Origin: Saccoglossus kowalevskii
Taxonomy: Eukaryota > Hemichordata > Enteropneusta > Harrimaniidae
Assembly (NCBI RefSeq): GCF_000003605.2
Contig: NW_003149769.1
Coordinates: 28,362 to 68,877, forward strand
DNA: 40,516 nucleotides
Direction: 5' to 3'
Positions 1 through 12,800 of the stretch are shown piece after piece (the stretch's first letter is position 1; every line of letters starts with the position of its first letter). The position numbers and the translations under genes were made by a program. Below the pieces are notes generated by a model. The model was given only the letters and a program-made list of their open reading frames with translations. It did no database searches and was not told the origin of the DNA.

Positions 1-686
1 ACATGAACAAAATGGATTTATAAACAGTCTATTAACTACAAACTTAAACAAATTCTACTCAAATTAATTCTACAGTTCTGCTTTCTTCTGGCGATCCTGT
101 GCATAAAACTGAAAATTTAAACAGGTCGGCATTTTACCTGTAAACCGGAAAATCAATGCATAAATTAACTTGTCAGAAGTGTGAATTGCCTCCTGCCAGT
201 ACGGTAACGGCCTTGCCGGTACGGCTAATGACCTTCGGGTACGGTAAAGCAGCGGCCGGTACGGTAAAGCAACGGCCGGTACGGTAAAGCAGCGGCCGGT
301 ACGGTAAAGCAACGACCGGTACGGTAAAGCAACGCATGCCGCAGGAGACTCACAGGAAACCGGCTTGGTGGTAATGATCAGTTCCCTAAGTGGAAGTGAC
401 CACAAGACAGCGCCAGCGAGATTCAAAACCCAAGCAGTTAGCTAATCGCCAGCGAGTTTGCAAATTGGCTGCCCCAATACTTCTGAGACTTGCTGTAGAA
501 TATGATAGAAGACGATAAATAGACCAAGTACGGTATCCTCAGAATTCAAAAGCGTGTATGAATAGAATACAATTTAAAAACTGGCTAGGAAGATACAGTG
601 TTTGAACCCCGGTATATCAAATATACAAAGTCACATATTGTGAGTTGCATGCAAGGCTGGTTTTATCAAAAAGAATATATACGAAC
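1..686. other. Partial intron 26 with no exon seen
   Basis: The expected next segment (GSFSYxFT-like) is not found on the minus strand here. The only structured element is the GC-rich 20-base minisatellite at 237-333. Confidence 0.5.
237..333. repeat. 20-bp GC-rich minisatellite
   Basis: About five units of GGTACGGTAAAGCARCGGCC in tandem, with decayed copies back to about 196. It is much more GC-rich than the surrounding intron. Each unit contains the partly palindromic CCGGTACGG. Confidence 0.85.
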
Positions 687-872
687 CTGTTGCTGATCTG
701 CTTTGTGTTTTAAATCCTGATCCATCATACTCTACAGAGTTAGCATCCCAAGTCTGCTGAACACCGTAACTGATACCCTGGATGTATCCTGCTATGCCCC
801 ATTCCCACAATACGGTGTCACCAGCTTCTATTGTAATGCTCTGTGGACTCCATTTATAACCTAAACCATAGT
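687..872 (-). CDS. PKHD1L1-like: Exon 26: cupredoxin-like segment, last exon in window
   Basis: Acceptor CTTCTACAG, donor ACAG|GTTCGT. Encodes YGLGYKWSPQSITIEAGDTV, LWEWG and VEYDGSGFKTQSRSATG, which parallels GLGYAWSPPVLNVSVGDTVAWHW and the GKGFTSG block of vertebrate PKHD1L1. The donor is weak (T at +3, C at +4). I see no matching next exon between 1 and 686, so the gene continues outside the window. Confidence 0.87.
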
Positions 873-3800
873 CTGTAGAAGATGAAAAAATATCATAACT
901 GTTTTATTGGTTACTGAATCTCAGTTAGCATACTTTTATGGTTCATGGTATAGCATATCAAATGAGTAAATATGGAAGTTTGTGTCTATAAGCACTGCGG
1001 TCTATTATTTGCCAGATGATACAGTGGAAATCGATTCAACTCACAACTCAAATCATGAAACTAATGGAATTGCATAGTATGACAAGATGTATGATGCATG
1101 TGTGAAGTTTGAATGTGATCAGTTACAAAGGCATATCCAAGATGCATACATTGGGATTGTACATGGACACATAGAGGTCATTTCATTAGCTCAGAAACAT
1201 ACTGCATATAAAAGTATGTCAATTTTAAAGAATTACACTGCAATAATTAGAATTAATTGAAAGTTGAAGTCATAAAAATTGGGAATGTATGGAACTTGAA
1301 TCTAGATGTAAAAATAATCATTGTTTACAAAACAGTAATAAAAACTTTATGACATTTTTTTAAAGATACTAAACAATACAATTGTATTAAGGTAGAAGCC
1401 TACTCATAAATTAAAAAACCAGAATTTATTCATTTTGCAATAAATTGTACTCCAAGGCAATACAAGGATATTGACCTAAAAAATATAGGGTCACCAGCCT
1501 TTTTTTCAAGAAATTGATGGTTGTATTTTAGTGGAAAGTCGCCATTTTTACACTATTATAACACTTTTACCACAGGTTCCTATGGCAGAGATATTATGCA
1601 ATATCTCAAAATCTAGCCTGGTGACATAGGCTGAAAAAATCATGGAGTATTGATGATGGAGTATTTAAAAAATCTGGGTTTTAAAAAGTGTCAAAAAATG
1701 CAATTTTTCTTTAACATTGTTAAATATTAGGACACGTTTCTCAAACAGCGTAACTGTAACACACAAAATAATGCAATTTCATTGTGCCATGAGACATTGG
1801 CTTCATGATTGTACATAATAAACTTATGAACATTGTCATGTGATTTATAACCAATTTTGTCAAAAATTATGACTAGGCTTCTACCTTAAAAAATGCAGTG
1901 TTTGCTCATGATATTGCAAATACATTCTTACCTGCATGAAGTCCTGAATTATCAACATTATGTGTAGTGCCACTGTCTCCAGCAATGCATTGTATCTCAT
2001 TAGAATTACTGCTTATAACCAGACATTCAATGTTACCAAATAATACTACATTTTCAGAATTGACATTACTGAATCCCTCCCCGGATATTGTTACCAGAGT
2101 GCCTCCCTTGATGGATCCATAACCTGGATTGATTGCAGTCACACTCAACTGATAGGTAATAGCTGTTCCAGAACTGCTTGACAAAGAATGAAAACAGAAT
2201 AAACGTTGCACAGTCTCTGTCAGTTTTCAAGTTTAATAAGAAATATATAAAGTTTTAACATGAACTGTCAGAGAATTTCAGAGATATGGCTCCAAAACTC
2301 TGGAACTGCATTCATTAAAACAAAATGGCCCCCATTCAGCCATATTGAGTTGAATTGTCAAATGATTACACATGCATACACACAACATGATTTATGATGT
2401 AGTTCTAAAGTTTGAAAATGTTTGATCAGAAAATGTCTGAGAACCAAATTTGTTAAAACAAATTGACCACCAGTCGGCCATTTTGAATCCGATCTGAAAA
2501 AACAAAATGACATGCATCAAGGTCCATAAAGACCAGTGTATGTACTAGTTTGAACAAAAACCATCTGTAAACAGCCGAGATCTAGTTCCGAAATGCCAGA
2601 AATGCCTGATTTCGAAGAACAAAAATGGTCGCCATTCGACCATCTTGAATCAGATTGTTGAGTCTGATAAGAAAGCAATGTCACGATTTGACCTTTATGA
2701 TGAAATACTAGTAGTGATGTCATTCTTAGCCAATCAGTAAAGCAGATGCATAAAGGTCAAAGATGATTGCCAGACTGTAAACAAAAGCAGATCGCGTGCT
2801 ATCGGAGCAGAGCGACCCCATTTTTCTTGTCTCTTTATTATGAGTAGACATGAATGAAAAGTGCCAAGCTGGCAGACTGCAAAATCCGTGGATTAAAAGT
2901 GCTAAGTCCAAATTGTGTGGGACGATATCGACGAACTTCAGGAATAAGTGGTAGGGATTTTGTTCGACGGCTACAGTGATGCCGACTTGGACTTTGAGAG
3001 TTTTGAGTTTGACGAAGATGGCAATGAACGTACAAATAAAGATCTGAGAAGTTTTTTCAAACAGCTATGAATTTTTATAATTTTTACTGTGTAAATTTGT
3101 AAATTATTATTGATCTTGTATGACGGTTGATTCGTAATTCGTTGAGACCGGAAATCATTTTATGCAGTTTAACCCCCTGACATTTTAATTCATTTTGAGT
3201 TCACGCGTATTGGGCATGTTTGTCGGCGGGAAAATCCTAATTCAAATGATTCCTCACTGTCGATTTTTATTATTTCTGGTTTATTTGTCACATTATAAGC
3301 AATACATTATTTTTGTTTTACTTCTAGTGTTGCATATTGTTCATTTATTTCCGTTGCATGTTTTCATTTGCCGTTCTATTCTCTGCCGCAGTTCGATCTG
3401 TGTGTTGTCAATTTTCGCGAATTTTCATTTTTTTTGCCTGGGATCTTCTGGCAAATGCCCACCCCTTCTTTTTGGCAATTTTCCATGTTCAGGACCCTGG
3501 GCTTATACCCGGATAAATACGGCATAGTTTGTTTGGTAGTTTTTTGTGGTAATGAAATTAACCATGATTTTTACAGTTAACCTACCTAGAATCTGCATAT
3601 CCTACATTATCAACATAAAGTCTGACATCATATACACCAGGTGATTGGGCTGGTAATATGCACTCTATTGTGTTATCAGAATAGGATATCAGCTGACATG
3701 GAACATCACCAATCTTCAGAGCATCACTACTTGACTCATCTGTACCAAATCCTGTACCACTTACAACCAATGCTGCACCACCTTAGAAATACAGTATATA

Positions 3801-6800
3801 ATTATTATATAGTAAATGTTAACGCTCTTCCTTGATTTTTCTCTCCTCTCTTATCACTTTTCATATTGTGATGTTAATCCTCTCCTTTATCTGTTCTTTA
3901 TGCTCTCATGCTTTTTTTTGCTTTTATCACAGCCCCCATCCTGAATTTCATCTAATCCATATGCCTCCTACTATTTTAACTAACTCTACCCTCTCCTTTC
4001 ACCACCCCAACTATAGAAAATAAAACCACTAAATCATTTGAACCGAACATAAAATTTCTATACAAAAGATTTAAACAAGGGTTATTTTTGTCATACATGT
4101 AGTTGCTAATATTAATGTAACACTCACCTGCAACACTACTCTGGGTGACACTCAACTGTGTAATAGATGGAGTAGTACTGGCATCGTATTGAAAACCATT
4201 CACACTGGTAGCTGATACATCACTAATACTGACGCTCACATCAACACTGCCTGCAACCTATTATACAAGAATGTTTAAGATTTATCAATATGATTAAAGT
4301 AAGATCTTATATTATCATTTTAAAATTTTTATTGAATTAGTTACCCAGTATAGTTTTGGTTATTTATGTTTAGTTTTTACTTTTTTTTTGCTGACAGATT
4401 TTTTGTCTGAGTGTAAAAACGGGAAGATCTGGCCAAATGAAATAGATAATATTGTAAACTAGCATCTAACATAACCAAAAATAAAGAAAAAACCCAACAT
4501 TTGATTAATCGACTACAAACTGGGATGAATCTTGAATTCCAACAACTATGTCTTATAAAGGGATATCAGTAAATGTGAAACTTACCCCAGCTGGTAATAT
4601 ACATATTATGGTATTTTGACTTGATGATGTCACATCACAGAGTGCACCACCAATGAGTACTGTTAAATCATCAACATTATTTGAATATCCATAACCTGTA
4701 ATTGTAATCTCCAAGCCTCCTGAAAAACAATCATTGACAAACAACTATTTAAGTATAAAGTACAGTACAGAAGATATATTACTGTGGTCACTAATTTGAT
4801 ACAATATTGTTGCAGGAAAAGAGTAGATAATAGATTTGAAGGTAACATTTCTTGAAGCACAGCTGCATTGTCAGCCAATAGGCTGATGATATTGCTTGCT
4901 AGGTGTATAAAACAATACCAACATATTATTCCATGGTCTGTATTAAATGCCATTGAGTCAACAAATGAGCATTGGAAAAACAAGGAAAAATCATCGTTCC
5001 AAAGTACTGCCACTAGATGGATTGAAATCAGTTATTCCCACTTGATACTGGAATTGCACAGTGCCAGTAGAATGAGTGGCTAGCCTATCTGGTGCAATGT
5101 ACACTACTAAATTCCTTCATAATCTAGTGTTGACATGGATAAAGGCTTACCCCCAGTACTGCCACTAGATGGATGGACATCAGTAATTCCCACTTCATAC
5201 TGGAATTGCACAGTGCCACTGGGGTGTGTGGCTAAACCATCTGGTGCAATATACACTACTAAATTCCTTCATAATCTAGTGTTGACATGGATAAAGGCTT
5301 ACCCCCAGTACTGCCACTAGATGGATGGACATCAGTAATTCCCACTTCATACTGGAATTGCACAGTGCCACTGGGGTGAGTGGCTAAACCATCTGGTGCA
5401 ACATACACTACTACATCTTGAGTACCACCAGGAGCTTCACCAATCAGGCACATTATCATTGTGTCTAAAGCATTAGTAACAACACAGTTCACATCACCAA
5501 TGGTGACTTTATTGTCATCTGCGGTTTGACTGAATCCAACTCCTTGGACAGTCACTTCAGTTGATGAAGATGCTGAACCTTTTAATAAAGAAAATCACAG
5601 CAATTTGAACTTTTTGATGTTATTATTCAAAAATGTACAATTGGCCACATCATCAAAACTAACCAAAGGATGAGTTGTACAACACCTCAATACAACAACA
5701 ATAAATATCAAAGAAAGCTTAGAAAGAACTCCCATGTGCTGAGAGTATTGGAGACATATTAAAATAATTCAAAATTACTTGTACTTGAGATATTGATGGA
5801 AAAGCTGAAAACTAATGATGCAAATCAGAAAATTAATATGAACAAATTTGAGGGTAAAACTAATGAGGTCTGCACAATGTAACAGACCATCTATGTACAA
5901 AGTTTTATTGAAATGGGATTAGAACCAAAACATTATGAATTATTATGCTAATTAAAAAATTAATATAAACAGATTTTAACCCCAAACTAATGAACTTCGT
6001 ACATTGCCCTAGAGCATCTTTGTACTAAATTTCATTGAAATGGAATAATTAGTCATTTAGATATCAGTCTGATAGCTTAAAATTATGCAAATTAGGTAAT
6101 TAATATGTACATATTTTAACTCACAATTAATCAGGTCTGTCTATTGTCCTACAGCATCCATGTACAAAGTTTCATTGAAATGTGATGATTAGCAAATTAG
6201 GTGATTAATATGCATAAATATGCATAAATATTTACCGAAAACTAATTGGATCTCAGCATAGTTCTAGATTCATTGAAATGTGATGATTAGTACTTGAGAT
6301 ATCAGTGGAAAAGCTGAAAATTAATTATGTAAATTAGGTCATTAATATGCACAACTATTTACCCTAAAACTAATCAGGTCTCTACATAGTCCTAGAGGAT
6401 CTATGTATCAAGTTTCATTGAAATGTGATGATTAGTACTTGAGATATCCATGGAAAAGCTGAAAATAAACTAATATGCAAGTTAGGTGATTAATATGCAC
6501 AAATATTTATCCTAACAATCAATTTCTGCATAGTCCTTGAGTATCTATGTACCAAGTTTCATTGAAATGTAATACTTACTACATGAAATATCAAAAGCTG
6601 AAAATTAATTATGCAAATTAATATGGTAATTAATATGCACTGATATTACCCTAAAAACTATCATGTATGTACAGTGTCCTGTATGTACAAAGTTTCCTTG
6701 AAATGTGATGATTAGTACTTGAGATATGAGTGGAAAAACTGAAAATTAACCAATCATTATGCAAATTAGGTAATTAAATACGCACGAATTTTTACCAAAA

Positions 6801-9800
6801 ACTAATCAAAACCTGACATTAGTTCAGAGCATCTATGTACCAAATTTCATCAAAATCCAATGAGTGGTTGATAAGATATCAGTGGAACAGTTATGGAACA
6901 GCTAAAAATTGGCCAATTATCATGCCAATTAGGTAATTAATAAGCACGGATTTTGACCAAAAATTAATCAAATCTACACATAAGTTCAGAGCCTCTATGT
7001 ACCAAGTTCCTCAAAATCCAATGAGTGGTTCTTTAGATATCAGTGGTACAGTCATGGAACAGCTAAAAATTAGCTAATTATCATGCAAATTAAGTAATTA
7101 ATATGCACATATTTTTACCAAAAACTAATCAAATCTGCGCATTGGCCCAGAGCATCTATGCACCAAGTTTCAATAAAAACCGATGTACGGTTCTTTAGAT
7201 AGCAGTGGAACAGACGGACACACATACACACACACACATACACATACAGACACACTAACTGCAAAGACTCCCATTATGTGCTTTGCACATGGGAGTCAAA
7301 AATTACAAGTATCAAAAGAATGAAGTTTGAATCCTGTATATGCTCTATCAGAAACAGATCTCTAATAGAAGCTCACATAAGCCAAAAAGTTTGCATCTAT
7401 TGTATGCTGGATCATTGAAATATGACTTGTTTTGACCATAGACACACCTCTGTTAATTACATAAAGGTATGTGCTAATAAAGTAAATATGGTATTCTCAA
7501 TCTTAAACTAATAGCATGAGGACACTATATTGAACATAGAGGGCACTGTTTAAACAATACTGTAATAGTTGTTCATTTATGATGTCTAATTGGCAAACAA
7601 AGTTTATAAAATACCTGAATTTGGAGATATATCAGTCACTTGTGGTGTAAGGTCAGCCAAGAATTCAAAACTACAATCTCCAGTACAAGTAGAAGGAATC
7701 TGGTTGACACTGACAGTTACTTGAGGAGTCTCATCTAGAGTTCTCAGATAATCACCAGGAATTGGAAACAGGTATAATCCACCATCACTCAATGTTTCTG
7801 TTACAGTTTCTACATCCAAGCCAGTTAAACCGCTGTTGTCAACCTACAAATTAAAGTATGATGTATTGTATTACTGCATCTATCTGCTTCAGAAATTTAC
7901 CATACACAATGTTAAAAGCCATTCTTTCAGCATTGATGACAAGAAAGCTGACAACAGGAGTCAAACCAACTAAATCAAATAACTTACGCTCATAGGAGGA
8001 TGATTTCCACCAGCCTTGGTGAACTCTATAGTCCAAGTGTAGCCAGAACATGTGCCTATCCTCTCTGCAGACACACCCATGTCAAAACTGTTGTCAAAGA
8101 TTTCTTCAATATCACTTTCTGTAGCATCAGCTGGTACTGCAATATAGACAAATATTTAAATTGAAATAAAAATTTAAGATTTGCCTATTGAACAAGAAGC
8201 TTTGCTCATTGAGATGCACAATTCGAGAGCAATCCAATCCACAGTTTTGAAAATGAAAAGTTTAGACGTATTATTACAAACTGATACAATATAAATACTT
8301 ATTCCATACTTATGTAATGAGTAATTCTTAAAAACTTGGTGAAAAGCTGAAAATTATTATGGAAATTAGGTAATTAAGGATGCACATTTAAACCTAAAAT
8401 TAATTTATATACCAGGGTACCAAGAATAATTGAAATAAGATAAGTATTTGGAATATTGATGGACAAACTGAGAACTGGCTTATTATTAATATGCACAGAT
8501 TTTAATGTAAAGCTAATAAGTTCTGTGCAATGTCACAACTCATCAATGTACCAAGTTTCATTGAAATGTGATAAGAAATTGAGATTTTGATGGAAAAGCC
8601 GAAAAATTATGAATTATGCAAATAAGGCAACTAATATGAACAGACTGCAACCCAAAACTAATCAGGTCTGTGCACTGTCCTAGAGCATCTATGTACCATA
8701 TTCCATTGAAGGGTGGTGATTAGTACTTGAAATATCAATGAGAAAAGCCTAAAATTGACAAACAGTCAGCTATTTCGATTCTGATTTGAAAAATAAAATG
8801 ATGTGTATCAAGGTCTCATTGTTCAATGTATGTACCAAGTTTAAACCATTTGACAATCCTAAATTAAAACATGACACAAATGCCCATGTATATGCATGGC
8901 ATTATGTCTAATGCAAGTACAAAGTTTCAACTTGATCTAAGTCATGTGACATGTCAGGAAGATGGATTAGTAACTGTCTTCTTCAATACAAAATGGCAAC
9001 CAGTCTGCCATTTTGAAACTAATCCGAAAAATAACACGACGTGGTCCCATTGTGCTATATATATATAATAAATAAAAATAAATGTGTTAAAGCTGAAACC
9101 AAATATAATCGGATCAGACATATAATTTTTCAGTTTACACATGCAATTTATGATGATGTAAACATACATTTGGAATGTGCCAAGTCCATATAATATGTAA
9201 GACTGATTGTGCATGCAAAACATTCAAATATTTGAAAGAAACCTGCACAGATACTGAATCTTTTTTTTTTTTTTTGAAATGGTAGGAGTCACCAATTTTG
9301 AATCAATCCACGGAAATAAATGATATGCATCAGTAACCTCCATGAGTACATCACTTTTGAATGAAAATGGACCAGGCACACCAGAGACATGGTTGAAGAC
9401 ATGTTGAAACAAATACGCATATGAATACCATTATGTCTTGTCTTTGTACCAGCTTGGAACAAAAACGGTCAAAGCACGTCTTGGAAATGGACTCATGAAA
9501 ATAAATGTTGATGCGCATTACTAACCCATCATGTTGATCACATCAATTTTATTGAAATTGACCAAGACATGCCTGAGATATGTTGAAATGTTGTATTTTG
9601 AGACCAAAATGACCACCCGTCAATTAGAGGTCATCAACATGCATATGTATATCATTATGTCTTGTCTTTATACCTCCTTTGAACTAAATCGATCGAAGCA
9701 TATGGCCACCAGTTGGCCACTTTGAATCAAATTGCAAAACTGATGTGCATCTGATTTAGTAACTTGTCATATGTGATGTTTCCACCAAGTGTGAATGAAA

Positions 9801-12800
9801 TCTGCCCAGACATGCCTGAGAAATTGTTCATGGCATGTCCAAATTTTGTGACAAAAATAGCCACCAGTTCAAAAATACCAAAGATGATCATGTAACCTAT
9901 TATGTCTTGTCTTTGTATTAAATTTAAACAAATCTGTGGAAGCGTATCTAAGAAACAAGAAGACTTATTTAAAAAAAATGACCACCAGATGGCTATCACA
10001 AAACAAAATGACAGGCATCAGTAACCTACCATGAGTCATGTCAATAGTGAGTTTGAATAAAATCGGCCAAGGCATGCTTGAGAAATATTGATTTTCAATG
10101 TTTTTTTCAAAAGAATGTGTGACCAGCCAGTTAAAGGTAATCGAAAAACAAAAAACTGAAGGATGTGCTTAATATGTAGTTCATTATGACTGGTCTTTGT
10201 ACCAACTTTGAAAAATATTAGTCAAAGCTAACCTGAAAATGGTAATGGTTTATTACAAATTTTGTGAATTTAGAAATAGCTGCAAGTCGGTTCAATTTTA
10301 TTGAGTCGAAAAAAACCTTGCTAAAATCTGCTAAAGTGTATCTGAGAAATGGAAAGAAAATGGCTGATTGTCAACCAACAACAAATCTACATGCATATGT
10401 AATCTATTATGACTTTACTTTGTACCAACTTTGAACAAAATCAGTCCACATATGTCAGATAATTGATGTAAAATGGGTGCAAACAAACACACACAAACAG
10501 ATGGATGGGTGGAACACAAAACAGAAGTTCCTATTTCGGACTACATTTGACAGAGACCAAAAATAACAATTACCATACTCAACATACCTACTGCAATTTT
10601 TCCACCAAGTTCAATCTGGAATGTACCACCAACTGGCGGTGTTGCAGACTGCTCCCTATTAATGACAATATCAGCACCATCACCGCAAGCAGCACTGGTA
10701 CAGTACTCAACATAGTCACTATCAGCATCTCTACTACCAGAGATAATACTCGCATTTTTCATCCCAATTAATGGAAAATCAAATCCACAATTTTCTGGTA
10801 ACATAACAATGTCAAAAGTATTGTTGTATTTTTCGACGTTAACATTTGAGATGAACAAACCATTTGGTCTTGCAGCAGGTGAGGTTATTACATCTAAATA
10901 AAAAATAAATATATACATGTATATTATAAAGTCAATTTACACTTTTGAACTTTCTGAGATTTATATTTGATTGTACACTGCAGGCTGTAGGTTAATCTTT
11001 TTCGTCCAGTCCATGAGTTGTCTGGCAAATTACAGTCATGCTGCGATGTGTCTAAGTTGTATGAGATGCAAATAAGAATGCTCTCATAGTTAACCACTGA
11101 GATTTTCTCTCACAGAGAAAATGTCCACATACATAAAAACACAAATTTATTTTGACTAAAATGCACTAGGTCATCTTAAATTTAGTCTACCGGGGTATTT
11201 CAAAAACAACACAGAATGTTACCCGGAATTGTTATTTTTTGTTACAAAAACAATCAAATGACAAGTGCATAAATACTTTCTGGCTGGTCTGTATATTGTG
11301 CAATTCTTAAGCTGGGTTTCAGCTGGCTTTGGCTTTTTTCAAACAAACTTGAAATAATTAAAACATATTCTTTGTAGTGCATACCTATCTTAATACTAAT
11401 ATGAAGATTACTCTGCATTACAGTAGAATTGAACAAATTACAAAATCAAAATTGGACAAAAAATTCCATGAAGGATTTAGAATAGTTGTAATCTAAATAT
11501 GAAACATTTTCAATATGCAAATGCTGCAGACTAAACATTACTATAAATTTATTAATGTTGCAATGTATATTTGAAATGTTGTAGCCAGGAATATGTTCAT
11601 GAGGTTCATGATCTTATTTACCACAAAAACAACTCTCCTTCAAAAAATAAAACGCGTACTTTATTTGCCAGATTGTTTGATTGTAATTTATTATTCGTAC
11701 CATCAACTTTAATGAACGAATATCATCAAAGTTACCATGTGACATAAATTGAGGTTAGTTGTTTAGTTGTGTTTAGTCGCAATGAGGTTCTAATTTCGCA
11801 AAATTGACTAGTGTATTGCCGTTATCATATCATGTAACTAGGTCAAATGTTTACAAATTCTAACCAACGACTGCCATAATGTGTGTTGGTCGGCGCTTAA
11901 TTATAATAACAATGCGAAAATTGGAAAAGAGAAAATGAAAAGGGAAAATGTATTGGAAAAGACAGACTGTGCTTGGAACATATCATATTTGCGGATCAAA
12001 TACTGTGTGTTCTACTAGCCTTGTGCTTTACTGCATTCTTTGTTCATGGACACCTGCCAGACTATTTTATGGATACAATGATTGTCCCAATTGTTAAAGA
12101 TAAGACTAAAGATATCACAAGAGTGAATAACTATAGACCTGTTGCTATAGTAACCGTTTTATCAAAATTATTTGAGTTGTGCATTTTAAATCGAATTGAA
12201 AAATTTATCGAGACTAGTGATTTTCAGTTTGGATTTAAACGCAAGCATTCAACAGAAATGTGTATCTTCGTAGTGAAGGAAATTGTCGACTTCTATAAAA
12301 ATCACAAATCGCCCGTTTATGCTTGTTTCATGNNNNNNNNNNNNNNNNNNNNNNNNNNNNNNNNNNNNNNNNNNNNNNNNNNNNNNNNNNNNNNNNNNNN
12401 NNNNNNNNNNNNNNNNNNTCACCTTCTGTCAAATCATTGAAAAAGCTCGTTGAGATCTGCGAGTGTTATGGTGAGGAGTTTGACATTCTTTTCCACACTA
12501 CTAAGACAGAATGCATGTCATTTTTTCCAAAAACATGGGGACAGACAAGGGTCCCAAGCGTGTACTTGTATGGTAAACCTCTTGTTTTCGTCTCAGTGAA
12601 AAAAGTACCTGGGCTATATGGTGTCATCAGATGGCAAGGATGAAGCGACAATTGTGGTGTATTTATGCTAGGGCAAATTTTATTTTACGAAAATTTATAA
12701 AAAGTTCAGAGTACGTTAAGTGTTTGTTATTTAGAACGTATTTATACAGTATATATTGTTTGAATGTTTGGTGTGATTATCGTACACAAATTGTGAATAC

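Noticed and set aside
70..426. 118-codon minus-strand open frame
   Set aside because: It is produced by the 20-bp minisatellite (repeating YRxLLYRTG-type peptide) and has no splice or homology support.
3195..3580. Plus-strand open frames rich in hydrophobic residues
   Set aside because: T-rich intron sequence read in frame; no domain, no good splice sites and no conserved pattern.
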